In this document: positions 39,059-50,238 of the stretch, piece after piece
How the letters are laid out: each line of letters opens with the position of its first letter
How positions within the stretch are numbered: position 1 is the first letter of the stretch
NCBI RefSeq assembly: GCF_000368765.1
Contig: NZ_KB849654.1
Location: 462,043-526,042, forward strand
Source: Acinetobacter junii CIP 64.5
Lineage (GTDB): Bacteria > Pseudomonadota > Gammaproteobacteria > Pseudomonadales > Moraxellaceae
Reading direction: 5' to 3'
Length of the DNA: 64,000 nt
The notes under the pieces: model-generated
What the model was told of the DNA's origin: nothing
The model's database searches: none
What the model saw: the letters and a program-made list of their open reading frames with translations, nothing else
Program-made: the position numbers and the translations under genes

Positions 39059-39375
39059 CCATACTTCCTCATTGGTTAGATAAATATTGCTTTTAGGGGA
39101 GAGCTGCCTTGTGCTCATTTATTCTGGTATTAGCCTTCGGCTGGACCTACTTTTCTTTCGGGAAAAGTAGGCAAAACCATTTGTCATCCACAAAACCTGT
39201 TCACTTCTGGTGCCCATCCAAGAGTATCAACTCATCCATATTCATCACTTTTACTATCACCACGCAGGTTGTGGATGACGCTATCGAGTATCAATTTGTG
39301 GGAAAACTCTTATAAAAGAATTTGCAAACATCTTAAACTTGTCAAAATCTAAAATATATTGCGAGAACTTTCATT
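39059..39375. repeat. Intergenic region with two inverted repeats ahead of bioA
   Basis: This 317-bp gap holds CCTACTTTTC/GAAAAGTAGG (39146-39155 and 39162-39171), a hairpin like that at 35125. It also holds a longer pair, GTCATCCACAAAACCTG (39183-39199) and CAGGTTGTGGATGAC (39265-39279), which could pair with a 2-nt bulge over about 65 nt. The bioA promoter must lie here or further upstream. No BirA box (TTGTAAAC) is visible, fitting the absence of a DNA-binding domain in the birA product. Confidence 0.65.
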
Positions 39376-40119
39376 TCAAGCAAGATTGAATGTTGAGTAA
39401 ATAAAATCTTCAATTACTTGCACAGTCTGCTCCACCATAAAACATAGAAAACCATGAGAAGCATCATCAATAGAAACAACCGTTAGATTTTTTGCAGCTA
39501 AATTCTGGATATTTTGAACAACTTGGTAAGGAACCAAAGCATCATGCTCAGCAAATACATGCAACTGTCTGCCTTGATAATTTTCATACAAACCAACCAA
39601 ATTTAATTGCCCCAACAACTGCAACCCATCCCTAAGCAATGCAATCGCTTGTGGACGAATCAATTTCTGCATAGCCAAAAAGTCTTTTTTTGCTGAATTT
39701 GCACCTTGGCACACCAATAAACCAAACCGTTTTAGCGTAGTAATCGCATCCTGTTCAAATGATTGTTTAAACTGCATAAAAGTTTCGACTGGCATTGCTG
39801 TCGTCCAATCAGCTTGAGCAACAAAACATGGATTCGATGCTAGAGTGATTAACAGCTTCTGTTGATCATATTGCTGTTGAATTTGGTTGACTAATAGTGT
39901 TGCCAGTTGCCCCCCCAACGACCATCCCACAATGACATCGAATTTCACTGCAAGTTCGACATGCTGCTGCAAAACTTCATTATCGAGAGCATTAAAAATA
40001 TTAATTCGTTCAACGATATGTCCTCTTTGCTCCAATCCGTCATATAAAGGTTTTAATAATTCAGATCCACCACCCCATCCAGTGATGAGTAAAATTTTAT
40101 ACTTCAACTTATGACCCAA
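39376..40119 (-). CDS. BioH-like alpha/beta hydrolase, probable pimeloyl-ACP methyl ester esterase
   Basis: The 247-residue alpha/beta hydrolase has LLITGWGGGSELLKPL (oxyanion region), the nucleophile elbow VGWSLGGQLAT (Ser near 68), an acid in FAEHDALVP and the catalytic His in DDASHGFL. This matches BioH in fold and active-site layout, although overall similarity appears low. Its place upstream of bioA in the same direction, with bioC in the operon, strongly suggests that it releases pimeloyl-ACP. Other small-ester hydrolases look similar. Confidence 0.75.
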   Translation of the reverse strand: MGHKLKYKILLITGWGGGSELLKPLYDGLEQRGHIVERINIFNALDNEVLQQHVELAVKFDVIVGWSLGGQLATLLVNQIQQQYDQQKLLITLASNPCFVAQADWTTAMPVETFMQFKQSFEQDAITTLKRFGLLVCQGANSAKKDFLAMQKLIRPQAIALLRDGLQLLGQLNLVGLYENYQGRQLHVFAEHDALVPYQVVQNIQNLAAKNLTVVSIDDASHGFLCFMVEQTVQVIEDFIYSTFNLA

Positions 40120-40138
40120 TCATTCAAACTTAAAAAAA

Positions 40139-40474
40139 TTATATCTCTTTATAATCATTATTTTCTAAATCTACCAATAGATTTGCGGGAATCACTCTCT
40201 CCCAATTTTGTTTGAACTGTTTATGAACCTTATCAATTTCAAAAGGACTATTTCGTGCAACTTGCTGAGCATGAGCAATGTCATTCACTCGCAAATATGC
40301 GATTAAATAATCATTCCCATCCAATTCTAAATGAAACCAAGATTCTATTGTTACACCCTCGGCTTGTAAGGTCTGAATAGCTTCATCTTTTCGTTGTTCA
40401 ATTTCTATTTTCCAAGCATCGACATTTGCCAGCGTGTCTTGCTTTAATTTAATTAATACTGCACCTACGTCCAT
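40139..40474 (-). CDS. DUF6176-like protein of unknown function
   Basis: The 111-residue soluble protein (MDVGAVLIKLKQDTLANVDAWKIEIEQRKDEAIQTL...) matches my recollection of DUF6176 proteins: an alpha-beta ferredoxin-like fold with WFHLELDGNDYLIAYLRV in the middle. It has no signal peptide or catalytic motif. An AAGGAAAA site precedes the ATG. It lies 19 nt upstream of the BioH-like gene, so the two are probably cotranscribed; a role in biotin synthesis is not implied. Confidence 0.75.
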   Translation of the reverse strand: MDVGAVLIKLKQDTLANVDAWKIEIEQRKDEAIQTLQAEGVTIESWFHLELDGNDYLIAYLRVNDIAHAQQVARNSPFEIDKVHKQFKQNWERVIPANLLVDLENNDYKEI

Positions 40475-40600
40475 TCTATTTTCCTTTTACCTTATTTAAA
40501 TTCAACGATATAAAACAATCAAAAGCCCTGAAAAGAATTTACTCACGCATCAAATTTTTAAATTTGCTAAATTAAGTATCTATCACACTTTGAGATCAAA

Positions 40601-41176
40601 ATGATGAATACGATAAAGTCCAAAGTTCTTATCGTTTGTAGCACACTTATGTTGCTCGGATCAGCGAGTTCAAGCTTTGCTCAAACCTCTATTTTCTCTA
40701 AACAAAATACCGCTCAAAAAGAATGGGTTGGACAGTCTGCACCAGATTTCAAACTGCAAGATCAAAGTGGGAAATGGCATACGTTAAGCCAATACAAAGG
40801 CAAATGGATTGTGCTTTATTTCTATCCAAAAGACGATACAGCTGGTTGTACCCAAGAAGCCAATCAATTTAAATCGCTCTATCCTCAGTTTTTAAAATCT
40901 AATGCTGTGGTACTCGGTGTGAGCTTGGACGATGTCGCGTCACATCAGAAATTCTCAAAAAAACTCGGACTTCCTTTCCCAATTTTGGCTGATGATAAAG
41001 GCGACCTTGCTGGAAAATTTGGCATTGTTCGAAATCTAGGTATTACCAAAATTGCCAAGCGAGAGAGTTTTTTAATTAATCCACAAGGTGCCGTCATGTA
41101 TCATTATACGAGTGTGAATATACAGACACATGCTGATCAAGTGTTGAAGGATTTAAAAAACTTACAGAAAAAATAG
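40601..41176 (+). CDS. Secreted Bcp-type peroxiredoxin
   Basis: The 191-residue thiol peroxidase has a signal peptide (KVLIVCSTLMLLGSASSSFAQ), so it probably acts in the periplasm. The catalytic motif is LYFYPKDDTAGCTQEANQF (peroxidatic Cys). The expected resolving Cys four or five residues on is absent, so it is 1-Cys-like. FPILADDKGDLAGKFGI and RESFLINPQG fit the Bcp/PrxQ branch. It faces bacterioferritin across a shared terminator. Confidence 0.9.
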   Translation: MMNTIKSKVLIVCSTLMLLGSASSSFAQTSIFSKQNTAQKEWVGQSAPDFKLQDQSGKWHTLSQYKGKWIVLYFYPKDDTAGCTQEANQFKSLYPQFLKSNAVVLGVSLDDVASHQKFSKKLGLPFPILADDKGDLAGKFGIVRNLGITKIAKRESFLINPQGAVMYHYTSVNIQTHADQVLKDLKNLQKK

Positions 41177-41187
41177 AATATCAAATC

Positions 41188-41217
41188 AAAAAACTCAGCA
41201 TATGCTGAGTTTTTTTA
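41188..41217. terminator. Bidirectional terminator between peroxiredoxin and bacterioferritin genes
   Basis: AAAAAACTCAGCA and TGCTGAGTTTTTTT form a palindrome with T-runs on both strands between the two convergent genes. Confidence 0.9.
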
Positions 41218-41228
41218 ATTCACAAATC

Positions 41229-41693
41229 TTAGATTTGCGATTGAATATAATTCTGTAAACCAATCAATTCGATCAAACGTAGTTGCTTTTCTAACCAATA
41301 AGTATGATCTTCTTCTGTGTCAGAAAGCTGCTGACGCAACATATCACGGCTAATAAAATCGCCTTTTTCTTCACAGAGTTTAATTCCTGTCGCCAGTTTT
41401 TCACGTACATGATATTCAAGTTCTAAATCGGCTTTTAAACAACTTACGACATCAGTACCCACATTAATGTCTTCACGGTTCATGTTTGGTTGTGCACCTA
41501 AAAACAGAACACGGCGAATAATGGCATCTGCATGTGAGGCTTCTTCTTGCATTTCATGATCAATGCGTTCATAAATTTTGCTCAAGCCCCAATCTTCATA
41601 CATTCTTGAATGAATTAAATATTGATCACGAGCAGCCAACTCACCGCCAATGAGCATATTTAAATAGTCGATGACTTCTGGATTGCCACGCAT
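41229..41693 (-). CDS. bfr: Bacterioferritin lacking the Met52 haem ligand
   Basis: From ATG 41693 (GGAG ahead) it has 154 residues; the frame opens at 41717. The ferroxidase ligands Glu18, Glu51, His54, Glu93 and the later Glu and His in DTEEDH are present, so iron oxidation and storage in a 24-mer are expected. Position 52, the haem-binding Met of E. coli Bfr (EMKHAD), is Ala here (EASHAD). This looks like the non-haem-binding type found as a partner subunit in two-bacterioferritin bacteria. No bfd is adjacent. Confidence 0.92.
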   Translation of the reverse strand: MRGNPEVIDYLNMLIGGELAARDQYLIHSRMYEDWGLSKIYERIDHEMQEEASHADAIIRRVLFLGAQPNMNREDINVGTDVVSCLKADLELEYHVREKLATGIKLCEEKGDFISRDMLRQQLSDTEEDHTYWLEKQLRLIELIGLQNYIQSQI

Positions 41694-42042
41694 AATATTT
41701 ACTCCTTTCGAATACAAGTATTATGAGCAACTTATAAGACATTTGCAAAAAATTAATTGTGTAAGTTTATGATTTTTATAAAATTAAAATGAGAAACATA
41801 CGCATTTACAGTTCTAATTCGCATAATTTGTTTAGATAAAATAAGCTCTTGCAGATTTATTACCCCATTCGAAGCGGTAAAGTTACATCATTTTGTATTA
41901 TTTGATTTTTGTAACGATTAACAATACTTCTTATTTGAAAGTGGAATTGATCAAAAAAACATTAAAAATGACTGGTCAGCTGTTGTTTGTTTGAGCAAAA
42001 TTCGCTAAATATCTTCAATCACAAAAATGATTAGGAAAAAAA
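41694..42042. other. Intergenic gap between bacterioferritin and SDR genes
   Basis: A 349-bp AT-rich divergent promoter region. The only ordered bit is a short TGAC-N2-GTCA inverted repeat at about 41970. No Fur box, RNA gene or ORF could be supported. Confidence 0.5.
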
Positions 42043-43098
42043 ATGGATAAAAGTAAAGCAATTCTAGTCACGGGTGCGACGGGTTATATTGCAGGCTGGA
42101 TTATAGAACGCTTACTCAATCAAGGTTATAAAGTTCACGCAACCGTTCGAGACCCCTCAAAAAAAGATAAAATCCAACATCTCTATGACCTCGCTGAAAA
42201 ATCATCAGGTGAAATTCACTTTTTTAAAGCAGACTTACTTGAAGCACATTCATTTTATGAAGCTATGAAAGGCTGTGAGGTTGTCATTCACACTGCGTCC
42301 CCTTTCGTAGTGACCAATTACAAAGATGCCGTTAAAGACATTATCGAACCTGCTGTGAAAGGGACTGAGAATGTACTAGACAGTGTAAACCGCACTGATT
42401 CAGTAAAACGAGTTGTTGTGACCTCAAGTATTGCATCAACCTACGGTGATGCAATTGAGATTCAAAATACTGCTCATAATGAATTTGATGAGAGCCACTG
42501 GAATAATAGCAGCAGTGAAACTCACCAACCTTATCCATATTCAAAAGTGGTTGCTGAACGTAAAGCTTGGGAAATGGCTGAACAACAGGATCGCTGGAGC
42601 CTTGTTTGTATCAATCCTGCACTTGTTATGGGTCCATCACTCACTGATGCGAGTCAATCAGGCAGTATTGAAGTATTACAACAGTTTGGTAATGGCAAAA
42701 CCTTATTTGGTGTCCCACCAATGTGGAATGGAATCGTAGATGTTCGAGATGTTGCCGATGCCCATGTCGCTGCGGCATTAAATCCACAAGCACATGGTCG
42801 TTATATCATTTGTGGTGGCACATTAAGCTTGCTAGAGATGGGCAAAGCACTTACACAAAAATTTGGTTATAAATATCCTTTTCCACACTTTACTGTACCT
42901 AAAGCAGCATTCTCATTGGTCGCACCAATATTTGGGCACTCTCGTCAATTCGTAAAACTCAATATGGGATATCCAATTTATTTTAATGCTCAACGTAGCG
43001 TAAATGAATTGGGTATCGAATATAGAGACATTCGAGAAAGTGTTTGCGAACATTTCCAACAATTACTTGATGATGGCATTGTAAAAAAACGTGCATGA
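42043..43098 (+). CDS. Extended SDR reductase, dihydroflavonol reductase-like
   Basis: The 351 residues form an extended short-chain dehydrogenase. The N-terminal NADP site is VTGATGYIAGWI (about 9-20), HTASPF is near 88, the catalytic Ser is around VTSSIAS, and the active-site Tyr-Lys is PYPYSKVVAERKAW. The DVRDVADAHVAAAL segment is typical of DFR/cinnamoyl-CoA-reductase-like aldehyde or ketone reductases. The substrate is not determined. It stands alone, with its own terminator. Confidence 0.88.
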   Translation: MDKSKAILVTGATGYIAGWIIERLLNQGYKVHATVRDPSKKDKIQHLYDLAEKSSGEIHFFKADLLEAHSFYEAMKGCEVVIHTASPFVVTNYKDAVKDIIEPAVKGTENVLDSVNRTDSVKRVVVTSSIASTYGDAIEIQNTAHNEFDESHWNNSSSETHQPYPYSKVVAERKAWEMAEQQDRWSLVCINPALVMGPSLTDASQSGSIEVLQQFGNGKTLFGVPPMWNGIVDVRDVADAHVAAALNPQAHGRYIICGGTLSLLEMGKALTQKFGYKYPFPHFTVPKAAFSLVAPIFGHSRQFVKLNMGYPIYFNAQRSVNELGIEYRDIRESVCEHFQQLLDDGIVKKRA

Positions 43099-43104
43099 TA
43101 ATAA

Positions 43105-43140
43105 AAGCCTATTCAACTACATTCAGTTCAATAGGCTTGT
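43105..43140 (+). terminator. Terminator after SDR gene
   Basis: AAGCCTATT-C-AACT pairs with AGTT-C-AATAGGCTT with one C/C mismatch, followed by a T-rich tail. It lies between two convergent genes. Confidence 0.75.
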
Positions 43141-43157
43141 TTCCATTTTTTTTAGAA

Positions 43158-45706
<2,549 letters not shown>

Positions 45707-45722
45707 TTAAATTTCACCATAT

Positions 45723-45744
45723 AAAAGGGCGGAAAACCGCCCTA
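45723..45744 (-). terminator. GC-rich hairpin between zipA and ligA
   Basis: On the minus strand GGGCGG and CCGCCC pair over TTTT and are followed by TTTTAT. It is 35 nt downstream of zipA and 17 nt upstream of ligA, so it could terminate or attenuate transcription entering ligA. Confidence 0.6.
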
Positions 45745-45778
45745 TGTCTTTCATTGCATTTATTACAAAAATTTTATT

Positions 45779-46777
45779 TTAAACAGTTGTTTGACTTGGT
45801 CGATAGTCAATCACATGATGACGCCAATGCTCTTTCAACTGCGGAGAAAACTCGAGGTTATTCTCATCATAAACTTTACCATCAATTTCACGCGCAATTA
45901 ATCCTGCAATACTAGTCATCATATCGTAGCCAGTAACCGCTTTGCTGTTTGGTAAAGCAAGGAAGAAAGCCAAGCCCTGTACTTGTTCACCTGATAACGT
46001 CTCCAAGTCAAAACCTGCTGGACCATTATCTGTAATGCGCAATACTGAAAACATCAAAGCACTTGGTTCATCAGTATTTTCATAGCGGTGGAAACATGAC
46101 ATTTCACCAAAACGCAAACCGTATTTCAGTAATACTTTTAATGCTTTGTCTCCAGAAAGTGCTCGACGCGGGTTTGGATAGACATTTAAGGCAATAATTT
46201 CTTCAGCAGTTGCTAACGCACTTTCATCATCGTAACGTTGTTGCTCATGCAAATGGACATCTAAAATATTACTTTCACCATCAAACTCAGCAATCTCAAC
46301 AGTCTCAATACTTGGGTTTAACGTGAGCTCAGGCTCAACTTTCGCTTCATCAAGTTTATCGGAAGGATTTACCAGATCCTCCAAAGCCTTCCCTTCTGTC
46401 TGAGTTGGAGTGGAAAGTACAGCTTCATTTGCTACAGATGTTTTAACTTCAGCTGATTCAGCAATCTCTTGAACTTTTTCAGGTTCAGATGCTTTTTCAA
46501 CTACAGTGACTGGTTGAGAAGCAATAACGGGAGCAGCTTCGATTGGATTAGTTTTAAAACTCGGCTCAACACGTTCAACAGCTAGCTCAGGAGTTTCCAC
46601 CTTCAGAATCTGATCTCTCACATGACGTGGAATCACAGGCTGATTACTTTCAGGATTAATGTGCAAATCTGCTTCTAGTGAAGGCTCAACTGGTTTTGGT
46701 TTTCTTAAAATCATTATCAAACCAACGAGCATAATCACAACGGCAATAACAATGCCTATTATTGTATTCATTTCCAT
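45779..46777 (-). CDS. zipA: Cell division protein ZipA
   Basis: ZipA anchors FtsZ to the membrane during division. From ATG 46777 (GGAG seven bases ahead) it has 332 residues. An N-terminal membrane helix (IIGIVIAVVIMLVGLIMIL) is followed by an acidic/proline linker of about 160 residues and the ZipA C-terminal FtsZ-binding domain (IIALNVYPNPRRALSG..., EMSCFHRYENTDEPSALMFSVL, GFDLETL). It begins right after the smc stop, so it is translationally linked to smc. Confidence 0.93.
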   Translation of the reverse strand: MEMNTIIGIVIAVVIMLVGLIMILRKPKPVEPSLEADLHINPESNQPVIPRHVRDQILKVETPELAVERVEPSFKTNPIEAAPVIASQPVTVVEKASEPEKVQEIAESAEVKTSVANEAVLSTPTQTEGKALEDLVNPSDKLDEAKVEPELTLNPSIETVEIAEFDGESNILDVHLHEQQRYDDESALATAEEIIALNVYPNPRRALSGDKALKVLLKYGLRFGEMSCFHRYENTDEPSALMFSVLRITDNGPAGFDLETLSGEQVQGLAFFLALPNSKAVTGYDMMTSIAGLIAREIDGKVYDENNLEFSPQLKEHWRHHVIDYRPSQTTV

Positions 46778-46778
46778 A

Positions 46779-49700
46779 TTAGGACTCCGCAACTAACCCG
46801 TATTCTTTTGCCTGTTCTAAATCGACAGTCACTAATTTTGATGTACCTGGCTCTGGCATGGTCACTCCCAATAAATCAGTTGCCATTGTCATCGCCAATT
46901 TATTATGTGTAATGTAAATGAATTGTACCTGTTCAGAAAGCTCTTTTACCAAATTACAATACCGTTGTACATTCGCATCATCCAATGGCGCATCTACTTC
47001 ATCTAGAACGCAGAAAGGCGCTGGATTCAATCTAAAGATCGCAAACACCAAAGCTAAAGCCGTGAGTGCTTTTTCTCCGCCTGACAGCAAAGCTAACGAG
47101 CTATTACGTTTGCCTGGTGGTCGAGCCATTAATTTGACACCTGACTGCCAGTCATCCTCAAGACTCAAAGTGGCTTCACCACCGTTAAAAACTTTAGGGA
47201 ACAATACTTGTAGCTCTTGGTTGACCTGATCAAAGGTGGTCATAAATAGCTTTCGTGTTTCTTGATCAATGCTTTTCATTGCATCTTTTAGTTGGTCAAC
47301 AGTATTTTGCAAATCTTGCATCTGATGGCTAAGCTCATCAAAACGCTGTGACACTTCTTCGTATTCTTGAGAAGCTGCTAAATTGACTGCGCCAATTTTC
47401 TCAAACTGTTGTTGTGCTTTTTCCAGTTTTTGCTGATGCTCTTTAATTTCAATCGACAGATCAGATACAGGTTCGGAATTAAGTTCTTTGAGTTGTTCTA
47501 AATAATGTTCACGATCTGACTTAGCAGCCTGCCATGCCAAGCGTTTTTGTTCCAACTGTTCACGCACCTGTTCATCTTTTTGTTGAGCTTGATGACGTTG
47601 CTCTGTCAGTTGTTGCTGCTTTTCTTGTACTTGATTCAATTCAAGCTGCCATTCATTCCAATTTTTTTGCAATTTTTCAGTTTGCTGGAACTGCTCTTGA
47701 AATTGTGACTCGAGATTAGGTAACTCGAGTTGAATTGGATCAACAAATTTCTTTGCCTGTTCTATTTGCTCAATAATTTGTCGATATTGTGTCTTTAAAA
47801 AAGAAATATCTTTTTCCAACAACTCAATATGTTGATTGGCTTGCGAGGTCTGCTGGCGTAATACTTCACGTTGTTGTTGTTGTTGAGTCAACTGTTGTTG
47901 TTGCTCATCTAACTGCTCATTTAAACTTTCAACCTGAAACTGCAAAGTTTTATAGTTCGGTAATACCGCTTCTAATTTAATTGCGAGTGCATGCAGATCA
48001 ATTTCTAGATCATCTCTCTGCATCGCATCTTCTTCAAGCTGCAAATCCAATTGTTTTAGTTGATCTGCCAATTGTTGTTGCTGCAATACAAAAGCCTGTG
48101 CAGTACTTTGTAATTTAGCAATTTGCACATCAAGTTGTTGTAATTCTTTTTGCTTTTGTTTTTGGCTTTGTTGCTGTTGCTGTAAATGTTGTTGCTGTTG
48201 CTGCAAAGTTTGTTGTTGAATAGAAAATTGGTTTTCTATCTCAAGTAATTGTGGCTGCATTTCTGCAAGTTGCTGTTCGATTTCCTCTAAACGCACTTGA
48301 TGGCTTAGCATGCCCTGTGCACTTTGGCTATCTTCATCATAGTGCAGAGCGATCACCCAATCAGCCCCGACATGATAACCATCAAGCGTCAAAATTGATT
48401 GTGCATGAATAAGATCAGACTGATAACTCAATGCTATTGTTAAATCATCTGCAACGGCAACATGTGCCCAGAGCGAAGATTGTGGAGCTTCAATAAAATC
48501 ATTTAAACGACGCAGTTGTTGTATTTGAATCTTTTGCTGCGTGGATGATTTTAACTGACGTGCCACATCTTCATGGAATGTTTGTCCACTTTCGATCAAC
48601 TGTGCTTGTAACCATTTAGCTAAAAATTTCTCAATGATCACAGCATGAGCTTTGCCTTGAGTTGTTAAGCGCAAGCTTTGCATCAATCGAACAGCATTTT
48701 GATTTTGTTTTGGACTCTGCTTCGCCAGCAATTGATTCAAATTTTTCTGTTCAGCCAATAGAACTTGAATTTCTGTTTTTAAACTCTGTAAATTGGCTTT
48801 ATCTTGCTGTTGTTGATCCTGCAAAATCTTTGCATTTTGTTGAAATTGCTCAATTTCGGTTTCTAAAAGAATGATTTCTTGTTGTAATTGCTGCTGTAAT
48901 TGTTCTAGTTGTGCTTGCTCATCATCCTGAACCTGAGCACGAATCTGATTACTTTGGTTCTGCAAAGTCTGCTTTTGTTGTTCGATTCGTTGCACATTTT
49001 TAGCAAGCTGTTCAATTTGTGCCGCCATTTGCAACTTTTTTTGTTGCTGCTGATCAACTTGGGTTTTAATTTGATCAAATTGTTGTTGTGCTTGTTTTTG
49101 TTGCGCCTGAAGATCACTAAAGTGATGTTCGGTCGATTGTGTTTGCTGCTCCAATTCGACTAAGGCTTCACTCTGCTCATCATATTGTGCAGTTAAAGTT
49201 TCGACCTGAAGTTCAGAAAGCTGTAGTCGTTCTTTAGTTTGAAGTTTTTGTTGTTCAAGCTGAATCAGACTACTACTATTTTGTTGAAATAAGCTTTGCT
49301 TTTGCTCCAAAGTCATTTTCAATTCAGCCAGTTTCTTCTCTGCCTGTTGCCATTCATGCTGCAAAGGTGACGATTGCTGAATCAAACGTTGAAATAAAGC
49401 ACTTGTCGCTTCTAAATCATGCTCAATTGTATGCGACTCTGACCGAACTAATTTAAAGCGTTCGCCAAGCTCGTTCATTTCAACAGTATATTCTTGTTGT
49501 AACTTCTGACTTTGATTCGCTTGGAAAGACAGTATTTCGATTTTTAAAGTACGAATCTGAGTTTCTAAGGTTTTATATTGGATGGCGGCTTCGGACTGGC
49601 GTTTTAGCGTTCTCAGCTGTGATTTTAATTCAGCCGCTATATCTTCTAAACGCGCTAAGTTTTGCTCAGTATGTTCTAAATGCTGCAAAGTCTCACGACG

Positions 49701-50228
49701 ACGTGCTTGATAGCGAGATACGCCAGCAGCTTCTTCAATAAACACTCGCATTTCTTCAGGTTTAGCATCAACCAAACGATTGATCATACCCTGTTCAATG
49801 ACTGCATAAGAACGTGGCCCTAGACCCGTTCCTAGAAAAATATCGGTAATATCACGACGGCGGCATCGTGTGCCATTCAAGAAATATTCTGATTTTCCTT
49901 CACGTGTGACCTGACGACGAACAGCAAGCTCATTATATGCATTGTATGCGCCGCCTAATTTTCCATATGTATTATCGAAACGAAGCTCTACACTGGCAAC
50001 ACCGACAGGTTTACGCTTAGATGTCCCTGTAAAAATAACATCCTGCATACTACCGCCACGCAACTGACGTGCATTCGATTCGCCCATAACCCAACGGATC
50101 GCATCAATCACATTCGATTTTCCGCAACCGTTCGGCCCAACTACCGCAGTGCGGTTCGCCTTAAAATGTAAAGTGGTACTATCGGCAAAAGATTTAAAGC
50201 CTGAAAGTTTTAAACTGCTTAAACGCAT
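46779..50228 (-). CDS. smc: Chromosome segregation protein SMC
   Basis: SMC is the ATP-driven arm of the condensin SMC-ScpAB. It has 1149 residues. Walker A GPNGCGKSNVIDAIRWVMGE (about 32-51) is at the N-terminus, long coiled coils flank the hinge (around residues 520-640, GYHVGADWVIAL), and the C-terminal signature LLSGGEKALTALALVFAI and Walker B VLDEVDAPLDDANV complete the head. The arms are unusually glutamine-rich (runs of four to seven Gln). Neighbours are a GntR regulator upstream and zipA-ligA downstream; scpA and scpB are also in this window. Confidence 0.97.
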   Translation of the reverse strand: MRLSSLKLSGFKSFADSTTLHFKANRTAVVGPNGCGKSNVIDAIRWVMGESNARQLRGGSMQDVIFTGTSKRKPVGVASVELRFDNTYGKLGGAYNAYNELAVRRQVTREGKSEYFLNGTRCRRRDITDIFLGTGLGPRSYAVIEQGMINRLVDAKPEEMRVFIEEAAGVSRYQARRRETLQHLEHTEQNLARLEDIAAELKSQLRTLKRQSEAAIQYKTLETQIRTLKIEILSFQANQSQKLQQEYTVEMNELGERFKLVRSESHTIEHDLEATSALFQRLIQQSSPLQHEWQQAEKKLAELKMTLEQKQSLFQQNSSSLIQLEQQKLQTKERLQLSELQVETLTAQYDEQSEALVELEQQTQSTEHHFSDLQAQQKQAQQQFDQIKTQVDQQQQKKLQMAAQIEQLAKNVQRIEQQKQTLQNQSNQIRAQVQDDEQAQLEQLQQQLQQEIILLETEIEQFQQNAKILQDQQQQDKANLQSLKTEIQVLLAEQKNLNQLLAKQSPKQNQNAVRLMQSLRLTTQGKAHAVIIEKFLAKWLQAQLIESGQTFHEDVARQLKSSTQQKIQIQQLRRLNDFIEAPQSSLWAHVAVADDLTIALSYQSDLIHAQSILTLDGYHVGADWVIALHYDEDSQSAQGMLSHQVRLEEIEQQLAEMQPQLLEIENQFSIQQQTLQQQQQHLQQQQQSQKQKQKELQQLDVQIAKLQSTAQAFVLQQQQLADQLKQLDLQLEEDAMQRDDLEIDLHALAIKLEAVLPNYKTLQFQVESLNEQLDEQQQQLTQQQQQREVLRQQTSQANQHIELLEKDISFLKTQYRQIIEQIEQAKKFVDPIQLELPNLESQFQEQFQQTEKLQKNWNEWQLELNQVQEKQQQLTEQRHQAQQKDEQVREQLEQKRLAWQAAKSDREHYLEQLKELNSEPVSDLSIEIKEHQQKLEKAQQQFEKIGAVNLAASQEYEEVSQRFDELSHQMQDLQNTVDQLKDAMKSIDQETRKLFMTTFDQVNQELQVLFPKVFNGGEATLSLEDDWQSGVKLMARPPGKRNSSLALLSGGEKALTALALVFAIFRLNPAPFCVLDEVDAPLDDANVQRYCNLVKELSEQVQFIYITHNKLAMTMATDLLGVTMPEPGTSKLVTVDLEQAKEYGLVAES

Positions 50229-50238
50229 ACTGCCCTAA

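Noticed and set aside
39109..39315. Plus-strand ORF of 68 codons between bioA and the BioH-like gene
   Set aside because: It is built from the two inverted repeats and reads as low-quality protein. The sequence is better explained as a structured repeat.
46918..49163. Several ORFs on the plus strand opposite smc
   Set aside because: They are antisense shadows of the Gln/Leu-rich coiled coil and show no start signals or family motifs.
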